Part shown: in pieces, positions 14,762 through 26,500 of the stretch
Layout: every line of letters begins with the position of its first letter
How positions within the stretch are numbered: the first letter of the stretch is position 1
DNA from: Verrucomicrobiota bacterium
Lineage (GTDB): Bacteria; Verrucomicrobiota; Verrucomicrobiia; Limisphaerales; Fontisphaeraceae
Assembly (NCBI GenBank): GCA_037139415.1
Contig: JBAXGN010000082.1
Coordinates: 1-32,711, forward strand
Reading direction: 5' to 3'
DNA: 32,711 nt
Program-made: the position numbers and the translations under genes
Notes under the pieces: model-generated
Database searches by the model: none
Told to the model about the DNA's origin: nothing
The model's input: only the letters and a program-made list of their open reading frames with translations

Positions 14762-16006
14762 ATGAAACACGTGTTCAAAGCTTCCGTCACGGATCGTCAA
14801 GGCCGTGAGTTAAACCGCCGTCAATTCCTGACCGTCTCGGGCGCGGCCGCCACCTTTGCCATCCTCAACCCGCAATTCGCCAACGGTGCTGCGGCGGATG
14901 GCAAATTGAATATTGGGTTGATCGGCTGTGGCGGACGCGGCACTTGGATTCTGAAGTTTTTCAAGGAACACGGTGGCTACAATATCGCGGCGGTCTCCGA
15001 TTATTTCCAGGATCGCGTGGACAACGCGGGCGAGAAATACGGGGTGCCGGCGGGCATGCGGTTCACCGGCTTGAACGGGCACAAGCGGTTGCTGGATCAA
15101 AAGCTGGATGCGGTGATCATCATTACGCCTCCCTACTTCCACCCGGAACAGGCGGCGGATGCCGTGGCTGCCGGCAAACACGTGTACTTGGCCAAACCGC
15201 TCGCGGTGGATGTGCCGGGCTGTCAATCCATTGGCCGCTCGGGCGAATTGGCCGCCAGCAAAAACCAGGCATTCCTGGTGGACTTTCAAAGCCGTGCCCA
15301 CCCCAGCTATCAGCAGGCCGTCAGCATGGTGCATCAGGGGAAGATTGGTAAAATCGTCTCCGCCGAGGCCGCCTACCAGACCGGGCCGGTCGGCAAGGGC
15401 GTGGACGACGCACGCCGGGCCGATCCGGCCAACGCCGAGTTGCGCCTGCGCGCCTGGGTGACGGATCGCGTGCTCTCCGGGGACATTATCACCGAACAGA
15501 ATATTCACGCGCTGGACATGGCTTCCTGGGCATTAAATGCGGAACCTATCAAGGCCTACGGCGCGGGCGGCAGAAAACGTCCGTTTGTGGGCGATTGCTG
15601 GGATCACTTCGCCTGCGTGTTTTATTATCCGGACGATGTCCTGCTCAGTTTCAATTCCAAACAAGTCGGACGGTATTGGGATGACATCATGTGCCGGGTG
15701 TTTGGCACCGATGGCGCTCTGGATCTGCATTACGCCGGCGATGTGCAGGTAAAGTGCGATGACAAGTACAACGGCGGCAAGCCCAGCAACCTCTACGCGG
15801 ATGGCGCAGTGCGCAACATTGCCACCTTCCATGAAAGCATTTTGAAGGGCGACTTTTCCAATTCCACCGTGGCCCCCAGTGTGCGCAGCAACCTAGTCAC
15901 CATTCTGGGCCGCACTGCCGCCTATAAAAACGGTGAAGTCACCTGGGCGGAGATCATGAAGGCGAATGAAAAACTCGAGTTCGCAACCAAGGGCCTCAAG
16001 GGCTGA
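14762..16006 (+). CDS. Tat-exported Gfo/Idh/MocA family oxidoreductase (AKP variant)
   Basis: This 414-residue protein has a twin-arginine signal (NRRQFLTVSGAAATFAIL, about 18-35). The nucleotide-binding loop is GLIGCGGRG (52-60), followed by AAVSDYF. At the place of the usual EKP motif it has AKP (144-146, in GKHVYLAKPLAVD). The conserved lysine is kept but the glutamate is missing, as in a recognisable subfamily. SGDIITEQNIHALDMASWAL lies in the substrate domain and carries the expected conserved His. It is probably an NAD(P)-dependent sugar or cyclitol oxidoreductase acting outside the cytoplasm (inference). The next gene starts 28 bases after its stop, so the two form an operon. Both are divergent from the AraC regulator. 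Confidence 0.92.
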   Translation: MKHVFKASVTDRQGRELNRRQFLTVSGAAATFAILNPQFANGAAADGKLNIGLIGCGGRGTWILKFFKEHGGYNIAAVSDYFQDRVDNAGEKYGVPAGMRFTGLNGHKRLLDQKLDAVIIITPPYFHPEQAADAVAAGKHVYLAKPLAVDVPGCQSIGRSGELAASKNQAFLVDFQSRAHPSYQQAVSMVHQGKIGKIVSAEAAYQTGPVGKGVDDARRADPANAELRLRAWVTDRVLSGDIITEQNIHALDMASWALNAEPIKAYGAGGRKRPFVGDCWDHFACVFYYPDDVLLSFNSKQVGRYWDDIMCRVFGTDGALDLHYAGDVQVKCDDKYNGGKPSNLYADGAVRNIATFHESILKGDFSNSTVAPSVRSNLVTILGRTAAYKNGEVTWAEIMKANEKLEFATKGLKG

Positions 16007-16034
16007 TTATTACCAGGGTTACACGCCGGTTGAA

Positions 16035-16886
16035 ATGAACCCGTTTATGAATATCGCACGCAGACAGTTTATCGGACAGGCCTCTTTAGCATTGGCAGGA
16101 GCCGCCCTGGTTCCGGGCTTGCAAGCCGCCAGTCCAGCTATTCGCTTTGGCACCTGCATGATGGGGTTGGAAGACGCCAAACTGGCGGGGTTCGACGGCG
16201 CGGAAGTCAGTGCGGGCAATCCCGCTGACCGGTTGGAAATCGCCGATTCGGCGGTTCGGGCGCGTTACAAGGAGCAAATGCAGAAGACCGGACTGCCGGT
16301 CAGTTCCCTGATGATGGGCGTTTTTAATCAGTGCCCGCTGGCGACCGATCCGCGCGGACCCGCCTGGCTGGAGCAGGGGATTGAGGCCACCCATGATTTG
16401 GGTGCCAAAGTGATCCTCGTGGCGTTTTTCGGCAAGGGCGATTTGCTGGATGCCCAAGGCAAGGTGAAGGAGGCCGAGGTGGATTCGGTGGTGGAGCGTC
16501 TCAAGGTGGCGGCACCGCGCGCGCAGGATGCGGGCGTCGTCTTGGCGATTGAAAACTACCTGGATGCCCGGCAGAACGCGCGCATTCTGGAACGAGTCAA
16601 CCACCCGGCGGTGAAACTCTACTACGATTGCTTCAATACCGGCGGCACCAAAGGCTACGATGTGCCGGAAGAATTGCGTTTCCTCAAGGACCGGGTGGCA
16701 CAACTTCATTTCAAGAACGGCCCCAAATACTTGGAGAATGGCCAAGTCAAATTTGAATCGATTGCCGCTGCGATCAAAGCTATCGGATATCATGGCTGGA
16801 TCGTGCTGGAAACCAGCAATCCCTCCAAAGATCGGGTGGCCGATGGCCGGAGAAACTTGGAATACGCCCGAAAACTAGTTATCTAA
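16035..16886 (+). CDS. Exported sugar-phosphate isomerase/epimerase-like TIM-barrel protein
   Basis: This 283-residue protein of the AP-endonuclease-2 TIM-barrel superfamily has an N-terminal Tat-like signal (ARRQFIGQASLALAGAALVP). Likely metal ligands are the Glu in VVLAIENYLDARQN, the Asp in KLYYDCFNTGG, the His in AQLHFKNGP and the Glu in GWIVLETSNPS. These are the four ligand positions of the family. The ATG at 16035 is used; 16047 is an alternative that still keeps the twin arginines. Paired with an oxidoreductase, it would fit an oxidise-then-isomerise route for a sugar or inositol-like compound (inference). Confidence 0.9.
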   Translation: MNPFMNIARRQFIGQASLALAGAALVPGLQAASPAIRFGTCMMGLEDAKLAGFDGAEVSAGNPADRLEIADSAVRARYKEQMQKTGLPVSSLMMGVFNQCPLATDPRGPAWLEQGIEATHDLGAKVILVAFFGKGDLLDAQGKVKEAEVDSVVERLKVAAPRAQDAGVVLAIENYLDARQNARILERVNHPAVKLYYDCFNTGGTKGYDVPEELRFLKDRVAQLHFKNGPKYLENGQVKFESIAAAIKAIGYHGWIVLETSNPSKDRVADGRRNLEYARKLVI

Positions 16887-17503
16887 AGTGCCGGTCATAC
16901 CTTTATTATACTATTAATATACAAATTCCATCGAACCCGAATTCCATGGTTGGAGCAATTTGGAATTATCGCGTGAATACCCAGGTGCGCGGTTCCACCC
17001 TTCTCCGTTCAGAAACCTACCGATTCAGCCCGCACGCCCCAAGGCGGTGCAATAAAGTGGTAAAAAGTGCAATCCGGTGCAAAAAAGTGCAAAACGTTGC
17101 CGCCGCCCAACTGTTCTTTCGATCCTCGGACTTCGGATTTCAGACATAACCAGAAGCGACTGCCACGGACACTCACGAAACCCCAAAACAGCCCCCATTT
17201 TTCACCTGCCATTTTTCTGCAAATCCCCCCATATTCTCCTTGACTTTAACGCAAACGGCATTCCGGACTGGAATTCGTTCAAATTTTTCAAAAAACACTT
17301 GCTTCGTGTGTCATATCTGTTACGAAGTTCACATCCTTAAGATGATTGACTGCCTTAATACCCAGGCAACCGCGTGTCCGACGATTGAAGTCTGGACTGT
17401 TTGCTATGCCGTCATGCAGCCGGGTGGCGGCGTGTCCAGGCCAGAAGTTTCCTCAGAATGATTTCTAGTAGTAATTTAACAGAACAAATCCATAGATAAA
17501 CGT
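16887..17503. other. 617-base non-coding leader upstream of the giant gene
   Basis: No supported gene is seen. The region contains an AT-rich patch (16905-16925), a tract of AAAAGTGCAA repeats (17047-17096), an inverted CCGAA element (17124-17145) and a TTTTCACCTGCCATTTTT element (about 17197-17214). A TTGACT at 17240-17245 has no good -10 partner. No Shine-Dalgarno site precedes the ATG at 17504. Short open frames here have no recognisable features. Confidence 0.6.
17047..17096. repeat. GTGCAA/AAAAGTGCAA short tandem-like repeats
   Basis: GTGCAATAAAGTGG is followed by TAAAAAGTGCAATCCG and GTGCAAAAAAGTGCAAAACG. These are four GTGCAA units with variable A-tracts. They are non-coding and of unknown role, and could be part of the dispersed mosaic repeat family. 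Confidence 0.5.
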
Positions 17504-20500
17504 ATGAAAATAACGCAAAACTCCATCCAAACCCAAGTTCAGAAGCGCGGTGGCGGGTTGTCTCTGTTGCTACTGGTCCTGCTCGCGCTGCCAGCGACGG
17601 CGGCCAACAAGGTCTGGAACGGCGGCGGCGCGGATGTCAACTGGGGCACTGCTGCCAACTGGGTGGGCGGCATTGCGCCAGTCACAGCGGCGGATAGTAT
17701 CACCTTCACCAACACCGCGCGCATCACTAATTTCAATAACTTGGTTAGCTACTCCAACCTTTGGTTGGAAATACGCGGCACCAACTTTTCCATTGGCGGC
17801 AACGCGTTCACGAACGCGGCCGGCATCACCAATAATAGTGGCGGCAATAACATCATCAGCAATTATATCACGCTGTCGGCATCGCAGACCTTTGCCAATA
17901 ACAGCAACGGCGCCACGCTGATCTTCTGGGGTGGCATCACCAATGGCGGCAGCAACCTGTTCCTGGCGGGCCCCGGCAATTTCACGTTCAACGCGGGCAT
18001 TGATGGCGCGGGTGGTTTGGTGAAAACGAATTCCGGTACGACCATTTTGGCGGCCACCAACACGTTCACGGGTGGCATCAGCAACGGTTTGGGCACGCTG
18101 CAAATCGGCGCGGGCGGTGCCACCGGCGATTTGGGCACCAATTACAGCACGGTGACCAACAACTCAACGTTGGTGTTCAATTTCGGCTACCAAATCACGA
18201 ACAGCTTTACCAACACCATCACCGGCACGGGCCCTATCTTTCTTTCCGGCAACAGCAACGTGGTGGTCTGGCTTTCCGGCACGAATACCTTCACGGGCTC
18301 CATTACCAACAATTCCGGCGGTCTCGGAGTGCGCAACAGCTCCTCCCTTGGGTGGGGAACGAAAACGGTTTCGCTTGCCAACGGGACCACCGGTTGGACG
18401 TTGATGCGCTTGGATGGCAGCGGTGGTGATATTACTTTGAGCAACAACATCAGTTTCATCACCAGTTGGGCGAACGGCACGGTCTATAATGATGCTGGGA
18501 ATAATACCATTGCCGGTAATTTTACCTTGGCCGGTGGCGGTGGGGATACTTATTTCATTGTTAGCAATGGCACTTTAAATCTGTCCGGGACTCTTTCCCC
18601 CAATACAACCTTACGATATTTGAAACTGGGTGGCCCGACAAATGGTACTGTCTCTGGGGTGATTGCCGATGGTGGTGGGGTTAATACACTGGCGGTCAAC
18701 AAAGTGGATGCTGGCACTTGGACCCTTGGCGGTACCAATACCTACACCGGCAACACGGTGATTGGAGCCGGGCGCTTGGTGCTGGCCACCAACGGTAGTA
18801 ATGGTAAAAGCGCCTATATCTTGGCCAACGGCGGGGTGTTTGATGTTTCGGCGGTCCCCGGCGGTTTTTGTCTGAGCAACAATCAGGCCCTGGGTGGCAA
18901 TGGTGGCGTGGTCACGGGCAGCGTGACTGCCTTGCCGGGTTCCTTTATTGTGCCAGGTAACGATGGCACGGCAGGTACTTATACGATCACTAACAGCCTC
19001 ACCATGAATAACGGCAGCGGCATGCGCTACGATCTCTCGACTACGGCGACGAATATGGGTGGTGGAGTGAATGATTTGTTGGTGGTGTCGAATCTGACCT
19101 TGTTGGGCAAGATTAATGTCAATTTTTCATTCATGGGCAAATCCACACCGCTGACCAATACCTATTATACGCTGATCGCCTATCGCGGTACGTTGATCGG
19201 CAATGCTGGGAATTTGACGGCTCCCGCTGGGTATGGTGCCACGTTTGATGATTCGGCTCCCGGCCTGATTCGCGTCAAGTTCAGTGCCGCCATCCAGCGC
19301 AGCTTGGTGTGGAAGGGTGATGGCGTGCAGAATACGTGGGACTTGGGGTTGACCACCAACTGGTTGAATGGCGGGTTGCCGGATGTGTTCTATGGTGGCG
19401 ATACGGTGTTGTTTGATAACTCCGGTTCCAATAATCCGGCGATTAATCTGGGGGCTTCACTGGCCCCAGCGGCGATCATTGTCAATTCTTCAAACAACTA
19501 TACCTTTGCCAGCAACGGAGTGATTGCCAGTGGCAGCTTGACCAAGTTGGGAGCGGGGACTCTTTATATGACCAATGTCGGTGCCAACCTCTACAACGGT
19601 GGTACGTTTGTGGGTGGTGGCACCCTGAAAGTGGGCGTGGCCAACTCCATGGGTGCCAATGCGTCAAGCGTGGTGGCGACCAACGGTGGTCAAGTGGATG
19701 TCAACGGCGTGGATCAATCCGCCAAGGGCTTCACGTACACAGTGAATGGTGTGGGGCCAGATGGGCAGGGCGCAATTAAGAGCACCGCTGGCAGTTTGGA
19801 CGGGGCCAAATCCGGCATAAAAAATGTCATTATGACTGGGGATACCGTATTCGGTGGCACAGCTCGGTTTGACCTTGCCAGCGGCGGTTATATGAATGGC
19901 AATGGCTACCGGATGATTAAGGTGGGCACCAGTACGGTTCCTTTCCGGGGCACGGTGAGCAACATTTCGGAAATTGTCGTCAGTAACGGCACGCTGTATG
20001 GGGAAGCCACCACGCAAATGCAAATGACCAATCTGGTTTCGGTGTATCCGGGCGGTACATTGGCTGCTTATGCGTACGATGGGATGGTGGGACTAACGAA
20101 CTCTACCCGTGTCAACCTCTATGGCGGTATTTTGGGTGGTGGCGGGGCTAGTGCCAACTCAGGTCATCAGGTTTGGATAGGGCCGATTTATGTCTATAAT
20201 GATTCAGCGATGAATGCCACCGCTCTGAGTGCTGGATCGGATACTCGTTTGGACGGCCCCATCAACGGCTCGGCCATGTTGAATGTGCGCGGTAATTCCA
20301 CCCGAGCTTTCATTTTGACCACCAATAATAATACCTATTCCGGCAACTGGACGATTGAAAGCACGGGTGTCCTGCGCCTGACCAATAGTGCCACACCTGG
20401 CACCGGTATCATCTATGACAACGGCTCGTTGGAACTCGCCAATACGAACGCTTATACGCTGTCGAATAATGTGATTGGCACCGGGGCCATGTCCATTCGG

Positions 20501-23500
20501 GCAACCAATGGCGTGACCTTTGATGGCACGGCCAGCGTGAACCTCACGGGGGTGTTGCAAGTTGGCGCGGTGACCAATTACGGCAAGGCCACGTTTAATT
20601 CTGGTGCGAACGTTTCGGTGGGGCAGTTTACGGTTGGTAATCCCACCTCCATTCCTGGGGATGTGATACACAATGGCGGGGCAGTGACGGTGAGTGGAAC
20701 CTTGGGTTTGCGCGTCGGTCACTGGCCGACGGAAATCTCCACGTACACGATGAATGGCGGGACGCTTTCCATCCCCAATGGTCCGCTTTCTGTGGGTTGG
20801 GATGGTGTCGGTTTGTTCAATTTGAACGGTGGTACGGTGGGTGTACTGCGCCTGTCGGTGGATGACAATGGTAACACCGGCGCGCTTGGCGGCACCAACG
20901 AAACCTTCACCCTGTCGGGTGGACGTATCAATCTCGGAGCGGGCGGCATCACCACGGCCTCGACGGATGGCGGCTACCGCATCGCACTGGGTGGCGGCAC
21001 CTTGGGGGCGTGGACCAACTGGTCCAGTTCCGCCGCTATCGTGCTGACTAACGCTCCGGGTACCGTGAGCATTGACCCGAGCGGTAACACCATCACTCTT
21101 TCCGGCTCGTTGTCCGGTCCGGGTGGGTTCTCCAAGGATGGCCCTGGCACGCTAACTGTTTCAGGTAACACCCTGTACCAAGGCAATGCCACGCTCAATA
21201 ACGGTGTGCTGTTGGTGAATGGCGTGTTGGGCACCAATAACTCTGGGGCCATCAATGTCACTGCCGGCACGCTGGCTGGCACCGGCGTGTTGCGCGCCCC
21301 GGTGACCATCAATGGCGGCACCCTCTCCGCTGGGGCGGTCCCTGGAGCGGGAACGCTGACGGTGTCCAATAGCGTGGTGTTTAACGGCGGTTCCATGCTG
21401 ATTGACCTGACCAACAATGCCACCGGGTTGAATGACTTGGTGGATATCAAGAACGACTTGACCTTGAATGCCAACGTGCCGGTCGCCTTCAACTTTCTGA
21501 CGAATGGTCCGGCCCTTGGTACTGCGTACACCATTGCCAAATTCGGTGGTGTTTTCAGCGGCTCCGGTTCCTTTGTGAACGCCTCGCATTACAGTGGCAC
21601 GATTTCCGTGGCGACTCCCAATGTGCAGATTACCTTTACTGGAGGCAATTCAAATCTCACCTGGCGCGGCGACGGCGCGGCGAATGTGTGGCAGGCGAAT
21701 ACCACCCCGTTGAATTGGTGGAATGGCGCGGCGCTTGATTTCTTTGGCGCGGGCGACGTGGTCACCTTTGATGGCTCCGGGTCCAACAATGTGCCGGTAA
21801 ACTTGGTGGGCGTGGTGACGCCCTCCAATATCACGGTCAATGCGGGCATTGATTATGTGCTGACTGGCAGTGGTCGGATCGCCGGTTCGGCGAGCTTGAA
21901 CAAGAGCGGCACGGGCATGTTGACCATCAGCAATGCGCACGAGTTCACGGGGAATACCATTATTTCGGGCGGCACGGTGAGCATTGGGTTGGACAGCAGC
22001 CTGGGCGTGATTCCGGCGGCGGCTACGCCGGGTAAGATTCAAATCAACGGTGGCACCTTGCAAGCCTACGACACCTTTATCCTGAATGCCAATCGCGGTA
22101 TCTATCTTGGGCCGTCTAGCGGTAGCGGCACGGGCACCATCAAGGTGCTGGGCACGAATATCGTCGCTTACAGCGGTATTATCACCAGTAACGGCACCAG
22201 TCTGGGCGGTTTGATCAAGACTGGCCCTGGTCAATTGACTTTGAGCGGCTACAATACTTATTTGAATGGCACCACCGTCAGCGAGGGAACGCTGGCTCTG
22301 GGTGTGGGCGGCGGGACCGGTACAATCCGCAATAACCTGATCGTGCAACCAGGCGCAACCGTGGTCTCGCTGGTCAACGACGCGATGGGGTACACCACTG
22401 GGCTGCAGGTGACCAACATAACCATTAATGGTGGTTCGGTGTTCCATGCCAGCACGCTTAACCTCACGCTGTCTGGTATCACCATCAACATGACGGGTGG
22501 TAACTTTTCGGCGACCAATGGCGGTGGTCGCCTTGATCTGCTCAACAACGGCACCCTGTACGCGGTGGTGAATACGTATGCCAGCAGCACGCCTTCAGTC
22601 ATCGGTGGCACCAACTTGTATCTGCGGCAGGCGACCAACCTCTTTACGGTGGCGGATGGCAGTCTTGGCAATGACTTGGTGGTCGCCGCTCCGATCAATG
22701 AGACTGCGGCAGGCATGGGTATCTATAAGGCTGGTCCGGGCGTGATGACCTTGCAATGCACCAATTTCTACTCCGGCCCTACATTCATCAATGCCGGCAA
22801 ACTGGCGCTTGGGAGCAATGCCTCCCTCTCCAACTCGCCCAATATCACCCTGGCCAGTGGCGCGACCTTCGATGTCTCGGCGGTGACCAATGGGTTTGTA
22901 TTGAATACCAACCAAACCTTGAATGCCTCGGGTACGGTCGTTGGGCGTTTGACGATTGCCAGCAATGCTACGGTGTCTCCTGGCGGCAGTTTGGTGGCCG
23001 GAACGCTGGTAGTTTCCTCGAACCTGACCTTGAACAATGGCAGCAAACTGTATTGGACGCTGACCAATGTGACCACCGTTGGTGTTGGGGTAAACGACCT
23101 GATCAATGTGCAGGGCGACTTGGTTATCGCCGGTTTTGTCACCAATACCATCAACCAACTTGCGGCGCAACTGGCCGCTGGCAGTTATCGCCTCATCAAC
23201 TACAGCGGCGCGCTGATCGGCGCTCCGGCGAACATGATCGTGGTGAATGGCAGTACCACGAATCGCTACAGTTATACGCTCGATTTCAGTGTCACCAACC
23301 AGGTCAACTTGGTTGTGGTCGGCACGCCTTCTGCTCTCACCTGGCGCGGCACTGGTACCAACAATGATTGGACCGCCGTGGCGCCTTGGCCGTTGGATTG
23401 GTTCAATGGAGCCAGCATGGATCGCTATTTCAATGGGGATACGGTATGGTTTGACGACTCCGCCTCCGCGACCTTTGTCAATCTGCCCGGCCAGATTTTC

Positions 23501-26500
23501 CCGGGGGCGGTTACCGTGAGCAATAGCGGCACCTATACCTTCTTTGGCGCGGGTAAAATCAGCGGGGTGACCGGTGTTACCAAGCAGGGGCTTGGTATGT
23601 TGGTGTTGAGCAATGCCGCGAGCGATTTCACCGGCCCGATTGTGGTACGGGCGGGCATCTTGCGCATTGGCGCCTCCAATGCCATGGGTTTTGCCTCCAG
23701 CATCACCGTCAATTCCAATGCCCAATTGGATTTCTTCGGCGTTCCTGGCTCTAATAACGTGACGCCATATAATTTCGTCATTGCCGGGCCTGGTCCTGGT
23801 GGTGATGGTGCCCTGAAGAATTGGAATTACAGCACCATGAACGTGGGTATCCGAAACCTGACCTTGTCTGATGACGCCACTCTCAACGTGATCAGCCGCA
23901 TTGATATTTGTTCGGCGGCGGGTACGCGCGGTGGTGTGGTTAATGGGAACGGCCACCGGTTGACCAAAATTGGCGGCGAGCAGATGCCAATCCACGGCAC
24001 CGTCACAAACCTCACCGAATTGATTATCAACAATGGCTTGGTGTATGGAGAAACGGCCCACTACAGCTTGGGCACCAATGTTACCGTGAATACACCCGGA
24101 CGCGTGGGCGCCTACGGCGCGCTTACCAATAACTGCGTCATCACTATGAACAGCGCGACTTTGGAGGCGACTGGTTCTGGGACGGCCACTTGGTTGGGGC
24201 CGCTTACCATGAACGGATCGTGCATCTTCAATACGCTCGGCCAGTCCGCTGGAACGACGCCACAGGATATCCGCTATCTGGGCGCGATTGGCGGCTCGGG
24301 TGGCATTTACAAAATTGCCCCGGCCATCACCAATGGTAACGCCCTGATTCTGGGCGGCACCAACACCTACACCGGCGATACTGTCATTGCGGGTGGTCGC
24401 ATCACGATGCTCGCCACCGCCTCCATCAGCAACAGTGCCGCAATTCGGCTTGGCACCAATGTGGTCGGTGGCACCAATGCCGTTTTTGATGTCTCGGCGT
24501 TCACCAGTGGTTACACGCTGACCAACCAGACCCTTGGCGGCTTCGGCATCGTCACCGGTTCTGTGTTCGTGGCGGATGGTGGTATTCTGTTGCCCGGTCG
24601 GGAAAATATTCCGGGAACCCTGATGTTCAGCAACAATCTCACGCTGTCCAATGCGGTGTTGAAGATTGACCTGACCAACTCGACGTTGGTGGGCAGTGGC
24701 ACCAACGACCTGCTCTTCGTGCAGGGCGGTCTCACGCTCCTTGGCAATACCGTGGTCCAACTGAATATCCTGGATACGAACTTGCCGGTGAACGGTGTGT
24801 TCACCATTCTCACCAACTTGGGGGCGCGCACCGGGTCGGGAACCATCAGCGTGGTGGCCAATTCGCGTTACACCTTCTCGCCCACCCTGAATGCCAATTC
24901 GATCACCGTTACGTACACGGGCAACTCAGCCCCGGCCAACCTGACCTGGTGGGGGGATGGCATCAATAACGTTTGGGATCTGAACACCACCCCGAATTGG
25001 ACGAATAATAATGGGACAGCCACCGATGTATTCAAACAACTGGACCCGGTGACCTTTGACGATACCGGTTCCCCGACTCCGGCGGTCACTCTGAGCGGTG
25101 CGTTGCGCCCGCAGTTCATTACGGTGAATGGCACGGCCAGTTACACGTTTGGTGGTACGGGCAGCTTGGACGGAGTGGGCAACCTGACTAACAACAGCAC
25201 CGGCATGCTGACGCTTCAGACCATCAATACGACGCTCGGTAAGGTCGTTGTCAACGCCGGCACGGTGTCAATCAGTGATGAACGGAATTTGGGTGGGAAC
25301 CCGAACAGCTATATTCCTGATCAACTGACGCTGAATGGCGGCACCTTGGCCGCCACCAGCCCCTTGGCGCTCAATAGCACGAATCGCGGCCTGTGGGTGG
25401 GCGCGAATGGCGGTGCGCTGGCACCGGCTGCCGGAACCACGCTTACCTTGTTGAATCCGATCGTGGGCACTGCGACCACCCCTGGTGCCGCACTGCATAA
25501 GCTTGGTGGCAGCAGTACCTTGATTCTTGCCGGCAATAATCTCCTGACCAACATCTTTGCGATTGACGCTGGTTACGTGCAGGTCGGCATGGGCTCGAAT
25601 AACGGAACCTTGGGGGCGGCCATCACCGTCACCAACAATGGGTGGCTGACCTTTAATCGCGGTTCATTTACCATCACCAATAACATTGTCGGTACCGGTA
25701 TGGTGGTCTTTGCGTATTCCAACTTGGTATCTCTGGGGGCGGGTGCTCCTGCTTACACCGTGCAGAATACGGGCCCGGCCAATACCTGGTCGGGTGGCAC
25801 CTTGATCACCAATTCGCGCGTTGCTGCCGCTACTGCGACCAGCATGGGCACCGGCCCGATCACGGTGACCACCAACGGACAGATTGAAGTGCGCACCGCG
25901 TTTACCAATGCGCTGCTCTTGAACGGCTATGGATGTTTGGGGGTGGCTCCGGATTATCGTTATGGCGCGCTTCGGCTCGCGGGCGGAACGGTTTATGGCC
26001 CCGTTACTCTTCAAGGGAATACGCGTATTTCGGCGTACATTAATAGTGCTGGCACCATCGCCAGCGCCATCACGGGGTCGTATGATATTGATTTTGGCGA
26101 TGATAATGGCGCGGGTGGCAGCATCACGCTGAGCGGTACTAATAGTTTCCCCAGCGCTACGCTGACCAGCGTCAGATTGGTCATGGGCAACAGCAACGCG
26201 TTACCCAATGCGGCGACCATTCGCATGTATGGCATCACGAACAGCGTGGGCGGCGCGATTGACCTGAATAATACCACGCAGACGGTGGCTCGGCTCCTCG
26301 GTGATCAACAGTATTCTCCCAACGCCTATATCAGCAACGGCACATTGCGGGTGACCACCAGTGCCAACGATACCTATAACGGGCGCATCCAACTTAATGG
26401 CACTCTCAGCATGGATGGTAGCGGCGCTCTCACTTTGGGTGGCAACACCGACAATGTGAGTGGCAAAGTCACCGTGAACAGCGGCACTGTGATCCTTGGC

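Noticed and set aside
17240-17461. Short open frames in the leader of the giant gene
   Set aside because: No ribosome site, no recognisable product and no signal peptide; they are probably chance.
22595-24760. Minus-strand open frame of 721 codons (and similar ones at 26201-27841 and 27899-28846)
   Set aside because: They lie inside the giant gene, where the skewed Asn/Thr/Gly codon use leaves few antisense stops. Their products are low-complexity mirrors of the repeats.
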